From an uncultured Clostridia bacterium (lineage in GTDB: Bacteria > Bacillota > Clostridia > Oscillospirales > Acutalibacteraceae): a DNA stretch of 50,486 bases. Made by a program: the position numbers and the translations under genes. This document shows, in pieces, positions 41,930-50,486 of the stretch (its first letter is position 1; the number at the start of each line of letters is the position of its first letter). The stretch covers positions 1 through 50,486 of the forward strand of contig CAJFTS010000016.1 of NCBI GenBank assembly GCA_904420015.1. Direction: 5' to 3'. The notes under the pieces are model-generated. The model did not search any database. It saw only the letters and a program-made list of their open reading frames with translations, and had not been told where the DNA came from.

Positions 41930-43321
41930 ATGCGAACTACCGTGCTTTTGGCTGTCCTGGCCGCGGTTGCGCTGTTGGTTTCCGGGTGTCAGCCTCCTTC
42001 TGCGCCGGCCTTGGCACAGGGAGACGGCCTGCTGCAAAGCGGGACGTCGGCTGTGGCCGAGCGGAAAAAAGAGCCGGATAGGGGGCCGTCCGCGGCGGTA
42101 TCACAGCCCTCCGATCTCACCGCGCTCCTCGCCGCCTTGGAGGGGGCCGCGCCCAAACGAACGTTGACGGAGGATTTTCTCAACTGGTGCGTCTCGCAAG
42201 AGGGGGCCGATTTTCCCGAGAGGCTTTTGGAGGCGGTGGAAGCCGAGGGCTACAGCGACGAGCTGTTTTATCGTCTGACCGGCCGCACGCTGGTGGTGAT
42301 GTACGATGTGTATACCGGTGCGGTCGGAAGGGAAGAGAACCTGCATAGCAGGGACGCGGCAGATCCTGGACGGACGGTGCTCGGCTTCACCGGAGACATC
42401 AATTTGGCCGACGGCTGGTATCAGATGAATTATTATGAGCAGCAGGAAAACGGCATCTACGGCTGCTTGGGGAGCGACCTGCTCGCGGAGATGAACGGTG
42501 CGGACGTGATGCTCGTCAACAATGAATTTACCTTCTCCACCCGCGGCGCCCCCCTTTCCGGTAAGCTTTATACCTTCCGCGCCCATCCCGAAAAGGTGGA
42601 GATCCTCAAACAGATGGGGGTGGATCTGGTGGGGCTGGCCAACAACCATGTCTACGACTACGGGGCGGACGCCTTTTTCGATACCCTCGATACCCTCGAC
42701 CAAGCGGGGATCGCACGCATCGGCGCCGGGCGGGATATCCAGGAGGCGTGTACGCCGCAGTATTACATTGTAAACGGCCGCAAGATTGCTTATGTGGCGG
42801 CTACCCGTGCGGAAAAGAACATCATGACCCCTGCCGCCGGGGACAAGCAGGAAGGGGTGCTGCGCACCTACGACCCGGAGCAGTTTTTGCAGGTCATCGC
42901 CGAAGCTAAAGAGAACAGCGACTTTGTAGTGGCCTATGTCCACTGGGGAACCGAGAACAGCACCAAGCTGGAAGCGGCCCAGCGGACCCAGGGCAAGCAG
43001 TACATCGACGCGGGCGCGGATGTGGTGGTGGGCGCCCATCCCCATTGCCTGCAAGGGGTGGAGTTTTATCGCGGTAAGCCCATTGTGTACAGCCTGGGAA
43101 ATTTCTGGTTCAACGACGTGCCCACCGATACCGCCCTGCTGAAGGTTATCTTGGATGAGGAGGGAACCGTCACCACCCAACTGCTGCCCTGCTATCAGGC
43201 GGCCGGCCGTACCGATATGGTGACCGATCCGGTCCGCCGAAATCGGCTTTTCTCTTTCTTAGAGAGCATTTCCATCGGGGCAAAGATGGATGAGACCGGT
43301 GTCATTCGCCCGGAAGGATGA
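41930..43321 (+). CDS. CapA-like metallophosphatase lipoprotein
   Basis: The 463-residue protein has a lipoprotein signal (residues 1-20) with lipobox LVSGC, so it is probably anchored outside at C20. A low-complexity linker (about 21-65) and a short helical domain precede the CapA-type domain (about 145-440): GFTGDINLADG, VNNEFTFSTRG, VGLANNHVYDYG, VAYVHWGTE and VGAHPHCLQG, with metal ligands D, N and H in place. CapA proteins act in poly-glutamate capsule formation, but many clostridial members lack capBC, as here, so the role is open. GAAGGAGAT precedes the ATG. Confidence 0.9.
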   Translation: MRTTVLLAVLAAVALLVSGCQPPSAPALAQGDGLLQSGTSAVAERKKEPDRGPSAAVSQPSDLTALLAALEGAAPKRTLTEDFLNWCVSQEGADFPERLLEAVEAEGYSDELFYRLTGRTLVVMYDVYTGAVGREENLHSRDAADPGRTVLGFTGDINLADGWYQMNYYEQQENGIYGCLGSDLLAEMNGADVMLVNNEFTFSTRGAPLSGKLYTFRAHPEKVEILKQMGVDLVGLANNHVYDYGADAFFDTLDTLDQAGIARIGAGRDIQEACTPQYYIVNGRKIAYVAATRAEKNIMTPAAGDKQEGVLRTYDPEQFLQVIAEAKENSDFVVAYVHWGTENSTKLEAAQRTQGKQYIDAGADVVVGAHPHCLQGVEFYRGKPIVYSLGNFWFNDVPTDTALLKVILDEEGTVTTQLLPCYQAAGRTDMVTDPVRRNRLFSFLESISIGAKMDETGVIRPEG

Positions 43322-43331
43322 AAAGTTAAGA

Positions 43332-43572
43332 TCACCGGCAAAGCCGGAGGCTTGAGTAAGCCCTATCAGGGTTTATTGCCAGCAAGCGTCTCAAGACGCA
43401 CGGAAATTTATTTCACTTGGCATCACTTGCCCCGCGGCCCGTAAACAGGCGAATCCCCATTTTAACGGAAGCCTTCCATTACCGTAAGGCTGGCTGTTCG
43501 CAGCTCGCTTCCCTCGATGCTTATAGCGAACGCTTCTTTGCGGGACATCTCCACCGGCAGAGCCGGTGGTTT
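43332..43572 (+). repeat. Copy C of the 240-bp structured repeat
   Basis: It begins 11 bases after the CapA-like gene, exactly as copy B follows the fumarase gene. Terminal hairpins are CCGGC-AAA-GCCGG and CCACCGGC-AGA-GCCGGTGG. Differences from B are scattered and often keep the pairing (for instance the CCCT/AGGG hairpin arms). The first three bases of the left end differ from B. Confidence 0.88.
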
Positions 43573-43585
43573 CCAATAACAATGA

Positions 43586-43630
43586 AAACCGCCCGGATCG
43601 GTATTTCCGATCCGGGCGGTTGCTTTTTTA
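43586..43630 (+). terminator. Terminator downstream of repeat copy C
   Basis: ACCGCCCGGATCGG / CCGATCCGGGCGGT, a perfect 14-pair stem with a 5-base loop, then TGCTTTTTT. It begins 16 bases after the repeat. Confidence 0.92.
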
Positions 43631-43695
43631 TAGAAAGGAGCATAGCGCGTTCGGCTTGCCTATCTATCGTTGCGGCCGCCGCTAAGCTTTTCCGG

Positions 43696-46308
<2,613 letters not shown>

Positions 46309-46338
46309 GGTATATCCTCCTTTTTCTTCTATGAGAAA

Positions 46339-46393
46339 TAAAAAAAGACTTTCAGACAGCGTCCAGAAAACTAGGACGGCCATCCAAAAGTCT
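46339..46393 (-). terminator. Riboswitch-controlled terminator before the P-type ATPase
   Basis: On the minus strand, AGACTTT ... AAAGTCT with an inner GTCC/GGAC stem is followed by TTTTTTT. Its 5' arm (AAGACTTTT) is also the 3' strand of the riboswitch base helix, so ligand binding would prevent the terminator. Confidence 0.82.
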
Positions 46394-46478
46394 TGTTACC
46401 GAAGGTCGGCGCTCATCGCCAGATTCCTTAGAATCGAGGTGTTGACAATGAGACTTATAACTACTCCCTTTTGAAAGG
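46384..46478 (-). promoter_or_regulatory. yybP-ykoY type (manganese) riboswitch
   Basis: Read on the minus strand, the leader has AAAAGGGAGTAG near the 5' side, GTCAACACC in the middle, and GCCGACC-TTCGGT then AACAAGACTTTT at the 3' side. These are the recognisable parts of the yybP-ykoY aptamer in the right order and spacing. Outer AAAAG/CTTTT pairing forms P1. The gene downstream is a P-type cation ATPase, a standard target of the class. Confidence 0.82.
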
Positions 46479-46499
46479 TACAAGTAATGTTGTTTCTCT

Positions 46500-46527
46500 A
46501 TTATAACAGAGAAGAAAATAATGTCAA
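46500..46527 (-). promoter_or_regulatory. Promoter of the riboswitch-ATPase transcript
   Basis: On the minus strand: perfect TTGACA (46527-46522), 16-base spacer and perfect TATAAT (46505-46500). Confidence 0.85.
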
Positions 46528-46880
46528 CCGCGCAATTGTAAATAAATATTCGCCGCCTTGCGGGATTTCAATACAGCCGTCGTACACGCCGAAGAGAGGG
46601 GGAATGTGAGCGTGCCGCGCGCGTCGGAAAAGGGCGGGTTGCATAGCGCGCACAACGGCCCGGTGCCGCCGATAAAGGTCGGTCCGCCGGAACGGAAGGG
46701 AGGATAGACGCAGGTATCACCGGCCCGTTTCGGCCTGATCGGAAGGAGGGAGGCTTCTCGGCCTTCTCTTTGCATGGATTGCGGGAAAAGGAAGCGGTTG
46801 GAAGGCGTTAATGGGAAGAAACCCGTCCTGTGCAACGGGAGGTTGTCTGTTTTTTTTGCCTTTTTTGTCATCTTTGTTCC
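46528..46880. other. Intergenic tract between divergent promoters
   Basis: About 350 bases between the ATPase and MATE promoters. Reading frames on both strands are short or shadow-like, without ribosome sites. I see no further element. Confidence 0.5.
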
Positions 46881-46909
46881 TTGCAATGGAGGGGGGAGGG
46901 TGCTATACT
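46881..46909 (+). promoter_or_regulatory. Promoter of the MATE transporter gene
   Basis: TTGCAA (46881-46886), 17-base purine-rich spacer and TATACT (46904-46909). It excludes the more upstream start codon at 46830. Confidence 0.7.
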
Positions 46910-46934
46910 TTACCTCAATAATAAGGGTAACGTG

Positions 46935-48332
46935 GTGATTGCAACCGTGCAGGCAATAAAAAGAGGCGCGTTGAAGCTGCTCAACAAGTATTTCACCGGT
47001 GAATCGATGAATTTCCGGCAGATCATCGCAATTATCATTCCGCTTTTGGTGGACCAAGCCTTCATCATTGGGCTGAGTATGCTCAATACCGCTATGATTA
47101 GCTCGTCGGGCGTGGCGGCGGTCAGCGCGGTCAATATGGTGGACTCGCTGAATATTTTCCTGCTGAATGTGTTCATCGCCATGGCCACCGGCGGGACGGT
47201 GGTGGTGGCCCAGTATAAGGGCAGCGCAAACGACGAGATGGTTTCCAAGTCCGCAGCCCAGACCATCTCCTCGGTGGCAATGTCCGCGCTGGTGGTCAGC
47301 GCTTTGGTCATCCTTTTTCACGATCCGCTCCTCGGCCTTCTCTTCGGCGGCGCGGAGCCGGCCGTGTTTGAAAACGCCCGGATCTATCTGATCGGCAGCA
47401 GCGCGTCCTATACCTTCATCGCCATTACCGAGGCGGTATGCGGTGCATTGCGCGGTGTGGCGCAGACGCGTTCCTCGCTGGTTTTGTCGGTCATCACCAA
47501 CGGCTGCTACGTGCTTTTCAATGTGGTCTTTATCACCTTCCTGCATTGGGGCGTGACCGGCATGATTACCTCCATGCTGCTCTCCAGAGGGCTTGGGATG
47601 ATCTGCTCGATCGTCTACCTGGTGAAGATCAACACCTCGCTGCGGTTTCGCATCCGCGACGCCCTCAAGCTCAACTTCGCCATTCAAAAAAAGATCCTTT
47701 TTATCGGGATCCCCTTTGCCGCCGAGCAGATGTTTTTCAACGGCGGCAAGATCCTCACCCAGACCTTTATCGTCCAGCTGGGGACTCTTTCCATGACGGT
47801 CAATGCCATCTGCGGTTCGCTGACCCAGCTGTTCCAGATCCCCGCCAACGCGCTGAACCTGTCGGTGGTCACCGTAGTGGGGCAGTGTATGGGCAGGCGG
47901 GATGTAAAGGATGCGCGCAAATTTATCAAGTCTTTCCTGGGCTTGGGATCGGTCTCCTTTGTGCTCAGCGCCGCGCTGCTCCTGCCTCTGTTCCCGGTGT
48001 TGGTGCAGCTTTTCTCTCCGCCGGCGGAGATTGTGCCGACCATTTTTCAAATTGTGCTCATCACCGGCATTTGTCAGCCGTTTTTGTGGCCCTTCAGCTT
48101 TATCACCCCTTCCTCGCTGCGTGCGGCGGGGGATTCCAAGTATACCTCTATTGTTTCGCTGCTGTCCATGTGGCTGTTCCGGGTGGCGCTGGGCTACCTG
48201 CTTGGAATCGTGCTTCCCTTCGGCATTGTGGGCGTATGGGTGGCTATGATTGCCGAATGGGGCGTGCGCGGATTTATCTTCCTGATGCGTTTCCACGGGA
48301 AAAAGTGGTATCAGCATCATCTGATTGATTAA
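46935..48332 (+). CDS. MATE family efflux transporter
   Basis: The 465-residue protein has 12 hydrophobic helices in two similar halves. The first half begins FRQIIAIIIPLLVDQAFIIGLSMLNTAMISSSG, and IGIPFAAEQMFFNGGK opens the second. MATE proteins export drugs or metabolites using Na+ or H+ gradients. The substrate is not readable. The start is uncertain: GTG 46935, 7 bases after AAGGG, is my choice; GTG 46932 and ATG 47007 are alternatives. The bPH2-like gene follows after 19 bases. Confidence 0.9.
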   Translation: MIATVQAIKRGALKLLNKYFTGESMNFRQIIAIIIPLLVDQAFIIGLSMLNTAMISSSGVAAVSAVNMVDSLNIFLLNVFIAMATGGTVVVAQYKGSANDEMVSKSAAQTISSVAMSALVVSALVILFHDPLLGLLFGGAEPAVFENARIYLIGSSASYTFIAITEAVCGALRGVAQTRSSLVLSVITNGCYVLFNVVFITFLHWGVTGMITSMLLSRGLGMICSIVYLVKINTSLRFRIRDALKLNFAIQKKILFIGIPFAAEQMFFNGGKILTQTFIVQLGTLSMTVNAICGSLTQLFQIPANALNLSVVTVVGQCMGRRDVKDARKFIKSFLGLGSVSFVLSAALLLPLFPVLVQLFSPPAEIVPTIFQIVLITGICQPFLWPFSFITPSSLRAAGDSKYTSIVSLLSMWLFRVALGYLLGIVLPFGIVGVWVAMIAEWGVRGFIFLMRFHGKKWYQHHLID

Positions 48333-48351
48333 CGGGAAAGGATGAGTAGAT

Positions 48352-48753
48352 ATGGACACGATTGAATATCTTTGGAAAGACCGCAAACGGATACTGGGAA
48401 TGCCGATTTCCTTTACCCGGTATTCTTTGTCGGAGGATCGGATTTTTTTAGAGACCGGGCTTTTGAGCATGAACCTAGAGGAAATTCTCCTTTACCGAGT
48501 GCGGGATATCAGCCTGCGCATCACGCTGGGCCAGCGGATTTTCCGTGTCGGCACCATACTGGTGCAGTCGTCGGATAAGACCATGCCGGTGCTGGAAATT
48601 AAAAATGTTAAGAACCCACGGGAGGTCAAGGAGCTGATTCACCAGCAGGTGGAGGAGATGAAGATAAAGCGCCGCATGCGGGTAGGCGAGATCCTCGATA
48701 ACGACGCCGAAGCGCATACGGAGGATTATTTCGGCCTGGATGAAGAAGAATAA
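48352..48753 (+). CDS. PH-domain (bPH2-like) protein
   Basis: The 133-residue soluble protein has the pattern of a bacterial PH domain: SFTRYSLSEDRIFLETGLLSMNLEEILLYRVRDISLRITLGQRIFRVGTI, then an EIKNVKNPREVKELIHQQVEE helix and an acidic end. Unlike YdbS-type relatives it lacks transmembrane helices. Function is unknown. GGGAAAGGATG precedes the ATG. It is the last gene of the MATE transcript, ended by the hairpin immediately after its stop. Confidence 0.8.
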   Translation: MDTIEYLWKDRKRILGMPISFTRYSLSEDRIFLETGLLSMNLEEILLYRVRDISLRITLGQRIFRVGTILVQSSDKTMPVLEIKNVKNPREVKELIHQQVEEMKIKRRMRVGEILDNDAEAHTEDYFGLDEEE

Positions 48754-48801
48754 GCAGAAAAACAGCGTCTCTGATTCTACAGAGACGCTGTTTTTCTGCC
48801 A
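48752..48801 (+). terminator. Bidirectional terminator after the bPH2-like gene
   Basis: A perfect 19-pair stem (48754-48772 with 48781-48799; core ACAGCGTCTCT/AGAGACGCTGT) with an 8-base loop and A5/T5 runs within the arms. Confidence 0.9.
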
Positions 48802-49447
48802 TTTTGCGTTATTTCCGTTTTTTCGGAGGTGCGGCCTGTCGGGTTGGTTCTTCAAAAAGGCGTCCTCGTTTTCCCTGTCCATGCCTTATAAAAGCACCGG
48901 CCTCTCCGATTCGTCCTTTTCGCCCGACAGCCAAGCGGGCGTCACCTACCTCGCCTTTGTCCGCGCGCAAAGCCGGATGCCGGCTGTCGGCAGGACGCCG
49001 TTCTTAACCTTTGCCGGCAAAGCGGCGAAAAAGAGCGAATCGGTCGCTGCCGGTTTTTTGAGCCGCTTTTGGCCGCTTCGTTCTGCACGCCGATCAAGCT
49101 TTTGGGTTCCAATAGGCTTCTAAGAGGGGACGGAAAATTACCCTCCTTTGATTTCACTCGTTCTCCCCAAACCCCTCCGGGCCGAAAACGGATGGAAAAG
49201 CCCCCGCCTTTTTGAACGGACGGGTGCAGCCCAGAAAAATGTACCCCGGTAAAGTGCGCCGGGACAAGAAAGGCCGTTGTCACACCCGGTCTTGTCCGGA
49301 AATATAATGAGAAAGGATAAGCTGTCGCTTACCCAAAACGATTTTTCAGAAAAGAATTGTTCCCCGGATTCTTTTCTTGTTTAAGCACGCGCCGATTGGG
49401 TAAAAATACTTCATGAGGAACGATTGAATAATGGAGTGTGACAATTT
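48802..49447. other. Intergenic tract before the MazF-like gene
   Basis: No convincing gene in about 645 bases; frames lack ribosome sites and family resemblance. It holds a TATAAT at 49303-49308 with no well-spaced -35 (TTGTCA at 20 bases), then a hairpin-terminator at 49348-49383. That hairpin is enclosed by a longer pair, TTACCCAA (about 49331-49338) with TTGGGTAA (about 49395-49402). No antitoxin-like frame is seen. Confidence 0.5.
49346..49383 (+). terminator. Hairpin with T-rich end in the mazF leader
   Basis: AGAAAAGAAT / ATTCTTTTCT, 10 pairs, 10-base loop, then TGTTT. It stands between a possible promoter and the toxin gene, so it may attenuate it or end a short RNA. Confidence 0.5.
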
Positions 49448-49822
49448 GTGATTATCAGAAGGGGAGACATTTATTATGCCGACTTGAGTCCGGTGGTCGG
49501 CTCGGAGCAAGGCGGAATCCGCCCCGTGCTGATCGTACAGAACGACGTCGGAAACAAATTCAGTCCTACCGTGATCGCAGCGGCGATAACCAGCCAGAAG
49601 GACAAAACCAAGCTGCCTACCCACATCCAGCTTGACGCCCAGGACACCGGGCTGAGCAAGAATTCCATCGTGTTGCTCGAGCAGGTGCGTACCCTGGATA
49701 AAAAGAGGCTCAAGGAGCGGATGGGACGGCTGGATGAAACCTCGATGGAGCTGGTCAATCACGCGCTTTCGGTCAGTTTCGGCTTGAATATGGGAGAATC
49801 CCGCAGGAAAGAGGCTACATAA
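49448..49822 (+). CDS. MazF/PemK-type endoribonuclease toxin (NdoA-like)
   Basis: The 124-residue protein matches Maz[33 protein letters not shown], then [10 protein letters not shown] and LPTHIQL, and [20 protein letters not shown]. MazF toxins cut mRNA at short sequences. Start is GTG 49448 behind GGAGTG. MazE, the antitoxin usually encoded just upstream, is not there; only about 65 bases separate the gene from a hairpin. In some clostridia the toxin gene follows alr without mazE, so an antitoxin elsewhere is possible. Confidence 0.93.
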   Translation: MIIRRGDIYYADLSPVVGSEQGGIRPVLIVQNDVGNKFSPTVIAAAITSQKDKTKLPTHIQLDAQDTGLSKNSIVLLEQVRTLDKKRLKERMGRLDETSMELVNHALSVSFGLNMGESRRKEAT

Positions 49823-50486
49823 GCCTTACAAAGAACCGGCCGTAACAGGCAGACAGACGGAAAAACAGGAAAACCCATGTGCGTTCGTCCCGCCGCAGAC
49901 GGGCGGCGCATAAAGCGGCGGGAAGCGGACAAAGGGATCGGAAGAGAGGATAGATAAGAAAAAAGGACCGAAAGGAAAAAGCCGATTCCCCTTTGTTTAT
50001 CGGCTTTCGTGTGAAGATGTGATAAAAAAGTACAAGGCCCTGCGCTTTTACGGGGCCTTAAATGAAAAGGAAATCGAAATCCGAGCAGGACGCGGTTGAG
50101 CATCCGCAATCCCTGTTCCATCTGCTTTGGTGGCGCAAGGGCAAACAAGCAGCATGGGATGATGTAAAAACGGATCGGAAAGCTTTGCTTTACGGCGAAT
50201 CCGATGGGAAATTCTTTAAAAGGTTCGGCTGTTCTTTCACCGCTCAAGGGTGGAAGGAGCGTCCGGCTTTCTGTGCCACGGTTTCCCATTCCAGCTCTCC
50301 TTCTTGAATCCTTTACCATGGGTCAAGTAATAAAATGATACGGCTGTAACCAATCGTCTCGGTTCGGCCTTTTTGGCGCCCGGCAAATCTTTGTCCGGGC
50401 GCTTGTTTGTATAGAAAAACCACTTGCTAGGCAAGTGGTTCAAAAGAGGTTAAGCGAAGAGGAAGAAATAAAAACTCCTTTTGCTA
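49823..50486. other. Terminal intergenic tract
   Basis: I see no gene I can support in these 664 bases. Hairpins are at 49978-50007 (AAAGCCGAT/ATCGGCTTT, T5 on the minus strand), about 50034-50058 (AAGGCCC/GGGCCTT, TTTTTT on the minus strand), 50376-50402 (GCGCCCGG/CCGGGCGC, then TTGTTTGT) and 50418-50440 (AACCACTTGC/GCAAGTGGTT). The first two could end minus-strand transcripts. A plus frame at 50062-50307 lacks a ribosome site. Confidence 0.45.
50374..50411 (+). terminator. Intrinsic terminator in the last tract
   Basis: GCGCCCGG / CCGGGCGC with an 11-base loop, followed by TTGTTTGT. Confidence 0.6.

Noticed and set aside
46524-48470. 648-codon minus-strand frame opposite the MATE gene
   Set aside because: Antisense to a clear membrane protein; composition is His/Arg/Gly-rich without domains.
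48740-49123. 127-codon plus frame overlapping the end of the bPH2-like gene
   Set aside because: It starts within the bPH2-like gene, runs through the terminator hairpin and lacks a ribosome site.
50062-50307. 81-codon plus frame near the window end
   Set aside because: No ribosome site, begins on the arm of a hairpin, no recognisable domain.
49759-50319. 186-codon minus-strand frame
   Set aside because: It overlaps the MazF gene end and two terminator-like hairpins; the translation is not protein-like.

Overview
The window reads as chromosome of a GC-rich, endospore-forming, probably gut-dwelling member of the Clostridia (Oscillospirales/Ruminococcaceae-like). The grounds are: Firmicutes-type gene order (scpAB, yicC-remA-gmk-rpoZ-priA-def-fmt-rsmB-rlmN-prpC-prkC-rsgA-thiN), sporulation genes (gerW, spoVM, spoIVA, a SPOCS/LysM coat-type protein), strong AGGAGG ribosome sites, frequent TTG/GTG starts, sigma-A promoters with 16-18 bp spacers, and a gut-type beta-glucuronidase. 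The genus cannot be fixed from the sequence alone. No tRNA, rRNA, CRISPR array, prophage or complete insertion sequence was seen.

Layout. 1-908: 3' end of groL and its terminator. 909-1878: non-coding, with an old inverted copy (A) of a 240-bp structured repeat. 1879-4449: beta-glucuronidase and a site-2-type membrane protease. 4454-9230: scpA-scpB-DUF2953-gerW-D,D-carboxypeptidase-rluB and a small GNAT-like protein. 9236-12628: a three-gene biotin carboxyl-transfer operon (12S-like, 1.3S-like and 5S-like subunits), arranged as in a split transcarboxylase. 12713-26789: a long housekeeping run from yicC to spoVM, covering nucleotide and RNA enzymes, PriA, deformylase and formyltransferase, rRNA methylases, and the PP2C phosphatase/PASTA kinase pair. 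It ends in two very small genes: a hydrophobic protein and SpoVM. 26948-30038: SPOCS/LysM protein and SpoIVA. 30160-31992: a DivIVA-like protein with a probable frameshift, a lone fumarase beta subunit, repeat copy B and a terminator.

32184-40043: RadC (minus), an RluA-type pseudouridine synthase, an EndoQ-UvrD fusion, a CoA-disulfide reductase-rhodanese fusion and a convergent LysR regulator. The same palindrome, ATAGG-N6-CCTAT, sits upstream of both the reductase gene and the lysR gene. 40317-43630: a promoter-to-terminator structured RNA or leader, a methyltransferase, a LURP-one-like protein, a CapA-like lipoprotein, repeat copy C and a terminator. 43696-46527 (minus): a P-type ATPase behind a yybP-ykoY-type (Mn2+) riboswitch. 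46881-50486: a MATE transporter, a bPH2-like protein and a MazF-type toxin without an adjacent antitoxin. Two mostly non-coding tracts flank the toxin gene.

How the genes work together. SpoVM and SpoIVA are direct partners in building the coat basement layer and here lie 1.8 kb apart with another coat-type gene between them. PrpC and PrkC form the usual phosphatase/kinase pair. Def and Fmt form the formyl-methionine cycle. The carboxyltransferase operon should act as one biotin-dependent complex. The most interesting unexplained items are the three-copy structured repeat, the RNA at 40346-40535, the hydrophobic gene beside spoVM, and the LysR palindrome pair.
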